64,000 bases of DNA, from positions 310,001-374,000 of the forward strand of contig NC_012587.1 of the NCBI RefSeq assembly GCF_000018545.1, given 5' to 3'. This document shows, piece after piece, positions 1-8,093 of the stretch. The notes beneath the pieces are model-generated. The model did no database searches, was not told where the DNA came from, and saw nothing but the letters and a program-made list of their open reading frames with translations. The translations under genes and the position numbers were made by a program. The DNA is from Sinorhizobium fredii NGR234 (GTDB lineage Bacteria; Pseudomonadota; Alphaproteobacteria; Rhizobiales; Rhizobiaceae). The number at the start of each line of letters is the position of its first letter. The first letter of the stretch is position 1.

Positions 1-751
1 TCAGGCTCTCCAGCTGGATGCGTGCCTCCAGCGTCACGGCCGAGCGGCGAATCTGCTCCTCGAGCTGCTCGCTCCAATCCGTCTTCATGCTTTCGTTTCG
101 TCCGGCATTGCCGGGAGGGACGATCTGGGTCTTGAGCAGTACGTTTTGCGGGATGATCACCGAGAAGGTGGAGAGTACCGGTCCCAGCCCGAAGGTCATG
201 TCGATCGAGGCGGCATAGACATCCTCGAGCGCGGGGTCGGGCGGCAGGCGTTCGGCCCCGTTATGCGGCCGTCCGACCACCGGCTCGAAACCGCCCGGCG
301 CGTCCACCGCCATGCGCACGGCCTCGGCGATCCTCTCGAACACCGGCACCGCGACGTCGATCTCGATCTTGGAGAGCGCCCGTGGCAGCGGCTCTTCGAT
401 GTCGATGGGTTCGGCGCCGAGCAGGGCTTCGACGAGGGCAATGAGAACCGGGCTGTCGCAGCCGATCTGGAATTCGGCGCACCAGTTGCGGAGAGATACG
501 TCACTGAGCAGAACCGCTTCTCCGAGATCGGCGATGAGTTCATTCCTGAACCCCATCTTGACGCCGGCATAGCCGATCGCGATGTCGCGCCCGGTCTCCT
601 GCTTGAGCATTTCGGGTAGGCGTTCGCTGAAGACATGGCCGAGTTCCAGAGCGGTGCGGCCGATTGTCTTGTCGTCGCCGAGCGCGCCCGTCATGCGCGC
701 CAGCAGTTTCTTGTCGAAAGCATAGACGTTCGAATCGGTGCTCGGGTTCAT
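1..751 (-). CDS. fliM: Flagellar motor switch protein FliM (5' part, runs off window)
   Basis: The first 250 codons are open from an ATG at 751 to the window edge, beginning MNPSTDSNVYAFDKKLLARM. FliM forms the C ring of the flagellar motor with FliG and FliN and binds CheY-type signals. The visible part has the FliM-like middle domain pattern (conserved hydrophobic and acidic helices such as ELGHVFSERLPEM). It lies 4 bp downstream of motA on the same strand, so the two are surely co-transcribed, and fliN and fliG are expected beyond the window as in other rhizobia. The C-terminal FliN-like domain is not visible. Identification rests on partial sequence plus strong context. Confidence 0.85.
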   Translation of the reverse strand, partial: MNPSTDSNVYAFDKKLLARMTGALGDDKTIGRTALELGHVFSERLPEMLKQETGRDIAIGYAGVKMGFRNELIADLGEAVLLSDVSLRNWCAEFQIGCDSPVLIALVEALLGAEPIDIEEPLPRALSKIEIDVAVPVFERIAEAVRMAVDAPGGFEPVVGRPHNGAERLPPDPALEDVYAASIDMTFGLGPVLSTFSVIIPQNVLLKTQIVPPGNAGRNESMKTDWSEQLEEQIRRSAVTLEARIQLESL

Positions 752-755
752 GGTT

Positions 756-1634
756 TCACGCCGCCTTGCTTTCGCCGCCGCCGCCCGGATTCATCATCTC
801 CTGCTCGACCGCATCGATGGACGGCCGCTCATAGGCGGAGATCGTCTTGCGGCCATATTCAAGGGCGACCTGGGGAACGGAGCCGTTCATGTATGCGAGC
901 AATGTCTGCTTGACGATGACGTAGAGCCGGTTCTGCTTTTCGCGCACCGCCTTGATGTTGGCGACGAGCGGCCCGACGATCGAATAGGACAGGAACACGC
1001 CGAGCAGCGTTCCGACGAGGGCGGCGGCGATCTTTGCACCCAGCACTTCCGGCGCCTCGCTGATGGCGCCCATCGCCTTGATGACCCCGAGAACCGCCGC
1101 GACGATGCCGATCGCCGGCAGCGCATCCCCCATGCTCGTCAAGGCGTGATAGCACTTCATCTTATCGTGGGTGATCGTATGGATTTCCTCGTCCATCAGC
1201 GCTTCGATCTCGTGCGAGCGGGCATTGCCGATGATGATGAGCCGCACATAGTCGCAGATGAACGCCGTCAGCTCCTTGTTCTGCAGGACGGTCGGCGCGG
1301 ATTGGAAGATCGGCGATTCCTCGGGATTGTCGATGTGGCTCTCGATCTCGTTGCGCGACTTGGTTCTCAGGTCGCGCATCAGGCTGTAGAGCACGCCGAG
1401 CGTGTCGAGGTAGTGGCGCTCCTTCGGTACCTTGTGCTTGAAGGCTTCGCCGAGCGCTTTGCCGGTATCTTTCACCACCTTCATCGAATTGGCCATGATG
1501 AAGCCGCCGATGCCGGCCCCGCCGATGATCATCAGCTCGAAGGGCTGGTTGAGGACTTCCAGGTGGCCGCCCATGGCGAGGTATCCGCCGAGGATACAGC
1601 CGAAAGTCACAAGGAGCCCGATGATGATATTCAT
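756..1634 (-). CDS. motA: Flagellar motor stator protein MotA
   Basis: A 292-residue inner-membrane protein that with MotB forms the proton-driven stator. The start is the ATG at 1634, giving [23 protein letters not shown], a typical MotA first transmembrane helix. The frame stays open 45 codons further upstream, but that extension is charged, runs through the intergenic region and is not MotA-like. A second helix lies near residues 30-50. The long cytoplasmic loop and the last two helices (around [16 protein letters not shown] and [20 protein letters not shown]) follow in the usual order. It heads an operon with fliM. Its partner motB is about 16 kb away on the other strand. Confidence 0.95.
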   Translation of the reverse strand: MNIIIGLLVTFGCILGGYLAMGGHLEVLNQPFELMIIGGAGIGGFIMANSMKVVKDTGKALGEAFKHKVPKERHYLDTLGVLYSLMRDLRTKSRNEIESHIDNPEESPIFQSAPTVLQNKELTAFICDYVRLIIIGNARSHEIEALMDEEIHTITHDKMKCYHALTSMGDALPAIGIVAAVLGVIKAMGAISEAPEVLGAKIAAALVGTLLGVFLSYSIVGPLVANIKAVREKQNRLYVIVKQTLLAYMNGSVPQVALEYGRKTISAYERPSIDAVEQEMMNPGGGGESKAA

Positions 1635-1816
1635 GTCGATACCTGTCGCGATCGTGATTTCCCTCCGAAGGAATAGGTTTTCATCCTTGCGTGAGGCTGG
1701 CCGCGAACCCTGCTCGCCACCGGCGCGCCGAACAGGTTCGCGCAAGCCAATACGGTCAGGATTTATCAAGGTCGGGCCATCGCGCCGGGCCGCTACTCCG
1801 CACGGGGCGACCGATC
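1635..1816. promoter_or_regulatory. Divergent motA / DUF1217 promoter region with inverted repeat
   Basis: This 182-bp region separates the leftward motA-fliM operon from the rightward DUF1217-flgF operon, so it must hold at least two promoters. It contains an inverted repeat, CGCGAACC at 1702-1709 and GGTTCGCG at 1735-1742. Imperfect flanking matches (GGCTGG upstream, CAAGCC downstream) extend it. A regulator-binding function is inferred; I recognised no clear -10/-35 pair. Confidence 0.45.
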
Positions 1817-2596
1817 GTGACCACGACCTATACGAGCTACAAGCTGATTACCGCCGACATCACCGGCTCGCTGGAGCGCGTCTCGGAGCAGCCGGTCGTG
1901 GCGCGCGAGACGGAATACTATCTTTCCAGGATCGGCAGCATCAAGTCGCTCGACGAGTTCTTCGCCGACAGCCGGCTTTATGATTATGCGATGAAGGCGC
2001 ACGGTCTGGAGGACATGGCCTATGCCAAGGCCTTCATGCGCAAGGTGCTGACGGAGGGCATCGACAGCGAGGACGCTTTTGCCAATAAGCTGGCGGACAG
2101 CCGCTACAAGGCCCTGGTCGAATCGCTGAATTTCGCGCGGCACGGCGATACGGCAACCTCGTTCGAGCGTGCCCAAAAGGGCGTCGTCGACAAATACGCA
2201 CGCCAGACGCTGGAGCAGAATGCCGGCGAGGAGAATGGCGGCGTGAGGCTGGCACTCTACTTCGAGCGCATGGCGCCTCTGATCACCAGCGGTTACGAGA
2301 TCATTGCAGACGAGGCGCTGGCCCAGGTGGTGCGGGCCGCGCTGCAACTGCCCGAGGAGTTTGCCGCAGCCGACGTCGACCGGCAGGCCGAAGCCTATGA
2401 GGAGGCGATCGACCTCAAGGATTTCCAGGATCCGGTAAAGCTCGCCGCCTTCATCGATCGCTTCACGGCCCTTTGGGAGATCGAGAATTCTTCGGACAGC
2501 TACGATCCGCTTGCGGTCTTCGGTTCTTCGAGCGGCTACGGCATTTCCCCCGACCTGCTCCTTTCCATCAACAATCTGAAACTCGGGGGACGCTGA
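1817..2596 (+). CDS. DUF1217-type flagellar-locus protein
   Basis: A 259-residue soluble, mainly helical protein of unknown role. The GTG at 1817 is chosen because the sequence from [20 protein letters not shown] matches the usual start of this rhizobial flagellar-locus family, whereas the preceding 42 codons are arginine-rich intergenic sequence; GGGGCGA sits just upstream. Two similar segments (around [17 protein letters not shown] and the C-terminal [18 protein letters not shown]) suggest an internal repeat of the DUF1217 unit. Its stop lies 1 bp before the flgF start, so it is translationally linked to a rod gene. A role in motility is inferred from position only. Confidence 0.7.
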   Translation: MTTTYTSYKLITADITGSLERVSEQPVVARETEYYLSRIGSIKSLDEFFADSRLYDYAMKAHGLEDMAYAKAFMRKVLTEGIDSEDAFANKLADSRYKALVESLNFARHGDTATSFERAQKGVVDKYARQTLEQNAGEENGGVRLALYFERMAPLITSGYEIIADEALAQVVRAALQLPEEFAAADVDRQAEAYEEAIDLKDFQDPVKLAAFIDRFTALWEIENSSDSYDPLAVFGSSSGYGISPDLLLSINNLKLGGR

Positions 2597-2597
2597 C

Positions 2598-3323
2598 GTG
2601 CAGACCGGGCTCTATGTGGCGCTTTCATCACAGATGGCGCTTGAGAAGCGCTTGAACACGCTTGCCGACAACATCGCGAACGCCAATACGGTCGGCTTCC
2701 GCTCCACGGAAGTGAAATTCGACCAGGTTCTCGGCGATACGAAGCCGTCCAAGGTCTCTTACGTATCCGAAGGCGAGGAATACTTAAACACCGGCAACGG
2801 CGCCTTGGCGCGGACCGGTTCTGCGCTCGACTTCGCCATCAAGGGGAACGCCTGGTTCAACATCGACACGCCCGGCGGGCCGGCGCTGACCCGTGACGGC
2901 CGTTTCACCCTGACGGAGACCGGCGAGCTGGTGACCCTCAAGGGATATCCGGTGCTGGACGCCGGCGGTGCACCGATTCAGCTGAACGGCGGTGCCGGCG
3001 AGATCACCGTCGGCGCCGACGGAGCCATCCACCAGAACGGCGTCCAGGTCGCCCTGCTCGGCCTCTACGAGGCGGATTTCTCCAGCGGCTTCGTGCGCTA
3101 TGACAACAGTGCCGTCATGCCGGCCGCTCAACCGGAGCCCGTCGTCGACCGCTTCGACGTCGGCGTGATGCAGGGCTTCCTCGAAGAGTCGAACGTCAAT
3201 GCCGTCCAGGAAATGACCCAGCTCATCATGGTGACGCGCGCCTTTGACAACGTCACGGCTTTGATGCGCGACAGCGAAGGATCGCTTGAAGAGGCGATCA
3301 AGACGCTCGGCGGCGAGCGCTAG
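2598..3323 (+). CDS. flgF: Flagellar basal-body rod protein FlgF
   Basis: A 241-residue proximal rod protein of the flg rod/hook family. It starts with GTG at 2598, preceded by GGGGGA at 2585-2590. The N-terminal rod motif (LADNIANANTVGFR, about residues 22-35) and the C-terminal helix (GFLEESNVNAVQEMTQLI followed by VTRAF) are the two coiled ends expected of FlgF/FlgG/FlgE. In the middle is the TGNALDFAIKGNAWF-like segment. It is shorter than flgG (262 residues), which fits FlgF. Export by the flagellar type III apparatus is known for the family, and there is no signal peptide. Confidence 0.92.
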   Translation: MQTGLYVALSSQMALEKRLNTLADNIANANTVGFRSTEVKFDQVLGDTKPSKVSYVSEGEEYLNTGNGALARTGSALDFAIKGNAWFNIDTPGGPALTRDGRFTLTETGELVTLKGYPVLDAGGAPIQLNGGAGEITVGADGAIHQNGVQVALLGLYEADFSSGFVRYDNSAVMPAAQPEPVVDRFDVGVMQGFLEESNVNAVQEMTQLIMVTRAFDNVTALMRDSEGSLEEAIKTLGGER

Positions 3324-3426
3324 TGCATTTTGCAGTCAGGTGGAATCACCTGACGTCGCATAAATGCGGCAAAAACAAAAAGTTAGAGCGGTAGCGCGAA
3401 CGCATGTGAGCGCATTCCGCTCTAGA
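3324..3426. repeat. Rhizobial intergenic palindromic element (flgF-fliI)
   Basis: A non-coding block with two perfect inverted repeats: GTCAGGTG (3335-3342) / CACCTGAC (3347-3354), and AGAGCGG (3385-3391) / CCGCTCT (3417-3423). An A-rich stretch (CAAAAACAAAAAG) lies between them. It looks like one of the dispersed intergenic mosaic elements common in Sinorhizobium chromosomes and differs from the type found four times elsewhere in this window. It separates flgF from fliI within an otherwise compact gene row. Confidence 0.6.
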
Positions 3427-3487
3427 GCGAAGCAAGCAAGAAGAGGCTCACGGCAACCGGCCGGGGTCCACCGCAACGGAAATCTGC

Positions 3488-4888
3488 ATGGAACCCCAAG
3501 GCTCTGACACCATTCCAGCTTCGACCTCGCTGGCGGCGCTCGCCGGCCTTGTCGAGCGCTATGCCAATCCCGATGTTTCGATCGCCCCTGGCGGTCATGT
3601 CCAGACGATCTCGCCGGGGCACTATACCGTCAGCGGCCTGTCCCGGCATGTGCGGCTGGGGGATTTCGTGGCGCACAAAAGTGCCACCGGCACCCATCTC
3701 GGCGAAGTGGTCCGCGTCGAACCGGATCGGGTCGTCGTCTGCCCGATCGAGCCGGGCGATCCGATCGGCATCCATGACACCGTCATCCGCAAGGGCGCCT
3801 TCCGTATCGCCCCGACGGACAACTGGTGCGGCCGGACGATCAACGCGCTGGCCGAACCGATCGATGGCCGCGGCCCCCTCATGCAGGGCGACATGCGTCG
3901 TTCGATCTCCAATACCGCGCCGCCGTCGATGACCCGCAGACGGGTCGAACAGGGTTTCAAGACCGGCGTGCGCGCCGTCGACATCTTCTCGCCGCTCTGC
4001 CTCGGCCAGCGCCTCGGCATCTTTGCCGGCTCTGGTGTCGGCAAGTCGACGCTGCTGTCGATGCTGGCGCGCGCCGACGCCTTCGACAAGGTGGTGATCG
4101 CGCTGGTCGGCGAACGCGGCCGCGAAGTGCGTGAATTCATCGAGGATACGCTTGGTGACAATCTCGCCAAATCCGTTGCCGTCGTCGCCACCAGTGACGA
4201 GAGCCCGATGCTCCGGAAAATGGCGCCGCTGACGGCGGTGACGATCGCCGAACACTATCGCGACAAGGGCGACAACGTCCTCTTGATCGTCGACAGCGTG
4301 ACGCGTTTTGCCCATGCGATCCGCGAGGTGGCGACAGCGGCCGGCGAGCCGCCGATCGCCCGCGGCTATCCGGCTTCGGTCTTTACCGAATTGCCGCGCC
4401 TGCTCGAACGCGCCGGCCCTGGCGCCGAGGGGACCGGGACGATCACCGCGATCATCTCGATCCTGGTCGACGGCGACAATCACAACGATCCGGTTGCCGA
4501 TTCGGCACGCGGCATCCTCGACGGCCACATCGTCCTCGACCGCAGCCTGGCCGAAGAGGGGCGCTATCCGCCGATCGACCCGCTGGCCTCCATCTCGCGC
4601 CTGGCAAGGAAAGCCTGGACGCCGGATCAGGAAAAGCTCGTGGCGCGGCTGAAATCGCTCATCCATCGCTTCGAGGAGACCCGCGACCTCAGGCTGATCG
4701 GCGGCTACCGCGCCGGCGGCGACCCGGACCTCGACATGGCGATCAAACAGGTGCCCGTCATCTATGACGTCCTCAAGCAGACCCCTGGCGAGCGATCCGT
4801 CGCCGATGCCTTCACCGACCTTGCAAACGCGCTGAAGGCAGCCGCCATGGGTAACGCGCCCGCCGCGGCTATCCGGGGGAAGGGGTAG
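3488..4888 (+). CDS. fliI: Flagellum-specific ATPase FliI
   Basis: A 466-residue ATPase of the flagellar type III export apparatus, homologous to F1 beta. The Walker A motif GSGVGKST is at residues 181-188, and the Walker B-like strand VLLIVDS is near residue 264. The family's VIALVGERGREVREF segment and the catalytic-domain stretch ERAGPGAEGTGTITA are present. Length and order are normal for FliI. It drives substrate unloading with FliH and FliJ partners; a FliH-like gene lies at 16975 and a FliJ-like gene at 31514. Only a weak Shine-Dalgarno precedes the ATG. Confidence 0.96.
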   Translation: MEPQGSDTIPASTSLAALAGLVERYANPDVSIAPGGHVQTISPGHYTVSGLSRHVRLGDFVAHKSATGTHLGEVVRVEPDRVVVCPIEPGDPIGIHDTVIRKGAFRIAPTDNWCGRTINALAEPIDGRGPLMQGDMRRSISNTAPPSMTRRRVEQGFKTGVRAVDIFSPLCLGQRLGIFAGSGVGKSTLLSMLARADAFDKVVIALVGERGREVREFIEDTLGDNLAKSVAVVATSDESPMLRKMAPLTAVTIAEHYRDKGDNVLLIVDSVTRFAHAIREVATAAGEPPIARGYPASVFTELPRLLERAGPGAEGTGTITAIISILVDGDNHNDPVADSARGILDGHIVLDRSLAEEGRYPPIDPLASISRLARKAWTPDQEKLVARLKSLIHRFEETRDLRLIGGYRAGGDPDLDMAIKQVPVIYDVLKQTPGERSVADAFTDLANALKAAAMGNAPAAAIRGKG

Positions 4889-4890
4889 CA

Positions 4891-5442
4891 ATGACCGACA
4901 ACGAAGCCGACGAAATCGTCCACCAGCGCCGGCGCGACGCCAAGATGCCGCTGACCGACAAGGTCCTCGGCGCGATCGGGCTCGCCATGGCTGCCTTTGC
5001 GACGTTCTTTCCGTGGTACGCCTTCCTGCACCAGGACCAGTTCTCGATCCCGCCGCTCTGGCGCGGAACGACGCGGGATCTGCCGGAGCGCCCCGGTCGC
5101 GGCGTCGTGTCGGTATCGCCGCTGGCGATGACCGATGTGGACGCGGAAACCGCCGCGGCGATCGATCGGCTGACGACCGCGACCGTGCCCGGACTGGAGC
5201 ATCAACCAGCTGCCGGTGCAGGCGAGCCGCAAGCCGGCCCGGAACAGCCCTTTCCCGAGCCGTCCGGCTTCAAGCTGATGCATGTTGCCAACGGAAGGGC
5301 CCTCATCGAGGATGCGACCGGCATGTATATCGTCCGCATCGGCTCGGTCCTGCCGGACAACAGCCGGCTTGCCACTTTCGAAGAGCGCAACGGCCGCTGG
5401 GTGATGATCACCTCCAAGGGCCAAGTGTACCAGGCCAACTAG
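4891..5442 (+). CDS. Conserved membrane-anchored protein of the flagellar locus, unknown function
   Basis: A 183-residue protein whose ATG lies 2 bp after the fliI stop, so it is coupled to fliI. Residues 1-22 are charged and cytoplasmic. Residues about 25-47 form one transmembrane helix (LGAIGLAMAAFATFFPWYAFL). A proline-rich linker follows, then a compact C-terminal domain (about residues 127-183) with alternating strands ending VLPDNSRLATFEERNGRWV. That domain resembles small periplasmic beta domains of secretion and pilus proteins, but I do not recognise the family. The position between the export ATPase and flgB suggests a flagellar accessory role. Confidence 0.65.
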   Translation: MTDNEADEIVHQRRRDAKMPLTDKVLGAIGLAMAAFATFFPWYAFLHQDQFSIPPLWRGTTRDLPERPGRGVVSVSPLAMTDVDAETAAAIDRLTTATVPGLEHQPAAGAGEPQAGPEQPFPEPSGFKLMHVANGRALIEDATGMYIVRIGSVLPDNSRLATFEERNGRWVMITSKGQVYQAN

Positions 5443-5527
5443 GCGGCCAGCTCGGCTGCGCTACGCTCGGCAGTCGCGGCACAGCGTGAGACTTTGGAGA
5501 GGCGACCGCTTCGCCGCCAAGTTCCCC

Positions 5528-5568
5528 GTCGAGAATTTGTCGCACGACTGCGCATCCCGTTTCTCGAC
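5528..5568. promoter_or_regulatory. Inverted repeat upstream of flgB
   Basis: GTCGAGAA at 5528-5535 and TTCTCGAC at 5561-5568 form a perfect 8-bp inverted repeat, centre to centre 33 bp, in the only sizeable gap (182 bp) of the fliI-flgI stretch. About 55 bp separate it from the flgB start. It could be an activator or repressor site for an internal promoter. No -10/-35 pair was assigned. Confidence 0.35.
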
Positions 5569-5599
5569 AAGTCCCACGCAAGATTACCCGCCTAGGGTC

Positions 5600-5618
5600 C
5601 TCCTCATCTCATGAGGAG
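5600..5618 (+). promoter_or_regulatory. Hairpin covering the flgB Shine-Dalgarno
   Basis: CTCCTCAT (5600-5607), loop CTC, ATGAGGAG (5611-5618) make a perfect 8-bp stem. The 3' arm contains the flgB ribosome-binding site GAGGAG (5613-5618), which lies 6 nt before the ATG at 5625. When folded it would hide the site. The pairing is seen directly; a regulatory effect is inferred. Confidence 0.5.
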
Positions 5619-5624
5619 TATTCG

Positions 5625-6005
5625 ATGGATCCGATTCAGCTTTTCGAACTCGCGTCGCGCCAGGCCCAGTGGCTGACGGTCCGCCAGAATGTCGTGGCCG
5701 GCAACATCGCCAATGCCAACACGCCGCATTACAGGGCCAAGGACGTCCAGCCCTTCGAAAGCGTACTCCAGAACACCGGCGTCCAGATGGCCGCGACGCA
5801 TCGTGCCCATTTCACCGAGAGCCCGGATGCCGCGCAGGTGACCGACGTCGGCATGATCGACGACGTGGCGGTCCAGCAGTCCGGCAACACCGTCGCGCTC
5901 GAGCAGGAAATGATGAAGACGGGCGAGATCAAGCGCGACTACGAACTCAATTCCGGACTGGTGAAATCCTTTCACCGGATGATGCTCATGACGGTACGGA
6001 AATAA
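5625..6005 (+). CDS. flgB: Flagellar basal-body rod protein FlgB
   Basis: A 126-residue proximal rod subunit. The N-terminal helix with the rod signature ([18 protein letters not shown], about residues 23-40) and the C-terminal helix ([20 protein letters not shown]) are as expected. The size is typical of FlgB, which lacks the large middle domains of FlgF and FlgG. The start is set by a strong GAGGAG 6 nt upstream. It heads the flgB-flgC-fliE-flgG-flgA-flgI run, whose products make the rod and P ring. Exported by the flagellar type III system, so no signal peptide is present. Confidence 0.94.
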   Translation: MDPIQLFELASRQAQWLTVRQNVVAGNIANANTPHYRAKDVQPFESVLQNTGVQMAATHRAHFTESPDAAQVTDVGMIDDVAVQQSGNTVALEQEMMKTGEIKRDYELNSGLVKSFHRMMLMTVRK

Positions 6006-6010
6006 CATCC

Positions 6011-6430
6011 ATGGATCCTTTGACCTCGGCACTCAAGGTTTCGGCTTCGGGCCTGCAGGCGGAGTCGACGCGCCTGCGCATCGTTTCCGAAAACATCGCC
6101 AATGCCCGCTCCACCGGCGACGTGCCCGGCGCCGACCCCTATCGCCGCAAGACGATTTCCTTCGCCGCGGAAGTCGACCGGGCGAGCGGCGCATCGCTCG
6201 TCGAGGTCCAGCGCCTCGGCACCGACGATTCGGATTTCAGCATCGAGTTCGATCCCGGCAATCCGGCCGCCGATGAGAAGGGCATGGTGAAGATGCCGAA
6301 TGTCAACGTCCTGATCGAGATGGCCGACATGCGCGAAGCCAACCGCGCCTACGAGGCCAACCTGCAGACCGTCAAGCAGTCTCGCGATCTCATCTCCCAG
6401 ACAATCGACCTGTTGAGGGCCTCGCAATAA
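6011..6430 (+). CDS. flgC: Flagellar basal-body rod protein FlgC
   Basis: A 139-residue rod protein starting [20 protein letters not shown], 5 bp after flgB. The rod signature [10 protein letters not shown] is near residue 27. The C-terminal segment [27 protein letters not shown] is the usual FlgC ending. A longer in-frame extension exists upstream but overlaps all of flgB and is arginine-rich, so it is not used. The stop overlaps the fliE start (TAATG), indicating translational coupling. Confidence 0.95.
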   Translation: MDPLTSALKVSASGLQAESTRLRIVSENIANARSTGDVPGADPYRRKTISFAAEVDRASGASLVEVQRLGTDDSDFSIEFDPGNPAADEKGMVKMPNVNVLIEMADMREANRAYEANLQTVKQSRDLISQTIDLLRASQ

Positions 6431-6765
6431 TGATCGATGCAATTCAGTCCGTCGGCGCGTTTTCGAACCTGAAGGAGGCCGAAGGCACCAGCCTGACCGC
6501 CTCGACCGCGCTCTCGCTGCCGAGTGCGGGCGCTTCCGCTCCGCAATCACAGAGCTTCGCCGAAGTCCTCGGCACGATGACCACGGATGCCATCCGCTCG
6601 ATGAAATCGGCCGAAGGCGTGTCGCTGCAGGCGATCCGCGGCGAGGCGAACACGCGTGAGGTCGTCGATGCGGTGATGAATGCGGAACAGTCGCTGCAGA
6701 CCGCGCTCGCCATCCGCGACAAGGTGGTCACCGCCTATCTCGAAATCGCCCGCATGCAGATCTGA
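6430..6765 (+). CDS. fliE: Flagellar hook-basal body protein FliE
   Basis: A 111-residue protein that joins the MS ring to the rod. Its ATG shares one base with the flgC stop. The N-terminus is variable. The C-terminal helix carries the FliE pattern: [35 protein letters not shown], in which residues near the end ([12 protein letters not shown]) match the family's conserved tail. Length is normal. Known to be the first rod-type substrate exported. Confidence 0.93.
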   Translation: MIDAIQSVGAFSNLKEAEGTSLTASTALSLPSAGASAPQSQSFAEVLGTMTTDAIRSMKSAEGVSLQAIRGEANTREVVDAVMNAEQSLQTALAIRDKVVTAYLEIARMQI

Positions 6766-6776
6766 AGGAACGTGAC

Positions 6777-7565
6777 ATGAAGGCCCTTTCCATCGCCGCC
6801 ACGGGCATGAACGCCCAGCAGCTGAACCTCGAAGTCATCGCCAACAACATCGCCAACATCAACACGACCGGCTACAAGCGGGCGCGCGCGGAATTTTCGG
6901 ATCTGCTCTACCAGACGGAGCGCGCCCAGGGCGTGCCGAACCGCTCCAACCAGGCGATCGTGCCGGAAGGGGCGATCGTCGGTCTCGGTGTCCAGACGGC
7001 CGCCGTCCGCAACCTCCACGTCCAGGGCAGCCTCGTCAACACCAGCAACGATCTCGACCTTGCGCTTGTCGGCCGCGGCTGGTTCCAGGTCGAAACGCCC
7101 AACGGCGAAACGGTCTATACCCGCTCGGGCGCCTTCAACACCAACGCCACCGGCCAACTCGTCACCATCGACGGCTACACGGTCGTTCCCGGCATCACCG
7201 TGCCGCAGGACGCGACCGAGATCACCGTCTCGGCTTCCGGCCAAGTCCTGGTGCGGATCGGCGACGCGACGGAAACCCAGGAAATCGGTCAGTTGACGAT
7301 CGCCAATTTCGTCAACGAGGCCGGGTTGGAGCCGCAGGGCGAAAACCTCTTCAAGCAGACAGCCGCATCCGGCGAACCGATCGTCGGCACGCCGGCCGAT
7401 CCCGGCTTCGCGCAGATCAAGCAGGGCTATCTGGAATCCTCCAACGTCGATCCGGTCAAGGAAATCACCGACCTGATCTCGGCCCAGCGCGCCTACGAAA
7501 TGAACTCCAAGGTCATCCAGGCCGCGGACGAGATGGCCGCCACGGTGAGCAAGAACCTCAGGTAA
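6777..7565 (+). CDS. flgG: Flagellar distal rod protein FlgG
   Basis: A 262-residue distal rod protein, the normal length for FlgG. It starts [20 protein letters not shown] with a GAAGGAA site just upstream. The signature [21 protein letters not shown] (about residues 20-40) and the FlgG-type insertion beginning [11 protein letters not shown] are visible. The C-terminal helix [25 protein letters not shown] completes the rod fold. It lies between fliE and flgA in the rod operon. Confidence 0.96.
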   Translation: MKALSIAATGMNAQQLNLEVIANNIANINTTGYKRARAEFSDLLYQTERAQGVPNRSNQAIVPEGAIVGLGVQTAAVRNLHVQGSLVNTSNDLDLALVGRGWFQVETPNGETVYTRSGAFNTNATGQLVTIDGYTVVPGITVPQDATEITVSASGQVLVRIGDATETQEIGQLTIANFVNEAGLEPQGENLFKQTAASGEPIVGTPADPGFAQIKQGYLESSNVDPVKEITDLISAQRAYEMNSKVIQAADEMAATVSKNLR

Positions 7566-7583
7566 CGGGAAGAGGGGGCAAAC

Positions 7584-8093
7584 ATGATGTTTCGCCGATC
7601 CGCCGAAAGGGCAGCAATCGAAGGTCGCTTCGCGCGCTTGACGCGGCCGCTCGCATTTGCAGCGATCGCCGCCGCACTGCTGTCGCCGGCGCTCGTCTCC
7701 GCGCAGCAGCCGACCGCAGTCATCCCGAAGCAGATCATCTATCCCGGCGAAACCATCGAGGCGAGCATGCTGGAAGTCGTCGACGTGACCAATCCGGATC
7801 TCGCCGACGGCTATATCGGCTCCCTCGAAGAGGTCGAGGGCAAGGTGACGAAGCGGACCCTCCTGCCGGGACGGGTGATCCTCGCCTCGGCGCTCCGCGA
7901 CCGCTATGCGGTCGAGCGCGGCTCGACGGTACGGCTGATCTTCAACAATGGCGGGCTGACGATCACCGCCGCCGGCTCGCCGCTTGAGGACGCGGCGGTC
8001 GGCGAACTGATCCGCGCCCGCAACATCGATAGCGGCGTCATCGTCTCCGGCACGGTGATGGCCGACGGCACGGTCCATGTGGTGGCGAAATGA
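7584..8093 (+). CDS. flgA: Flagella basal body P-ring formation chaperone FlgA
   Basis: A 169-residue periplasmic chaperone for P-ring assembly by FlgI. The N-terminal signal peptide (basic start, then LAFAAIAAALLSPALVSA, cleavage near residue 40) is followed by an SAF-type domain: YPGETIEASMLEVVDV and the typical GRVILASALRDRYAVERGSTVRL. A second ATG lies one codon downstream. AGAGGGGG precedes the start. The stop overlaps the flgI start (ATGA), so the chaperone and its client are made together. Confidence 0.93.
   Translation: MMFRRSAERAAIEGRFARLTRPLAFAAIAAALLSPALVSAQQPTAVIPKQIIYPGETIEASMLEVVDVTNPDLADGYIGSLEEVEGKVTKRTLLPGRVILASALRDRYAVERGSTVRLIFNNGGLTITAAGSPLEDAAVGELIRARNIDSGVIVSGTVMADGTVHVVAK

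Noticed and set aside
738..1676. 312-codon frame antisense to motA
   Set aside because: Covers the certain motA gene; histidine/arginine/aspartate-rich product.
3422..4891. 489-codon open frame antisense to fliI
   Set aside because: It covers the fliI gene on the other strand. Its product is histidine/arginine/aspartate-rich as expected for the reverse of a GC-rich gene, and there is no ribosome-binding site.
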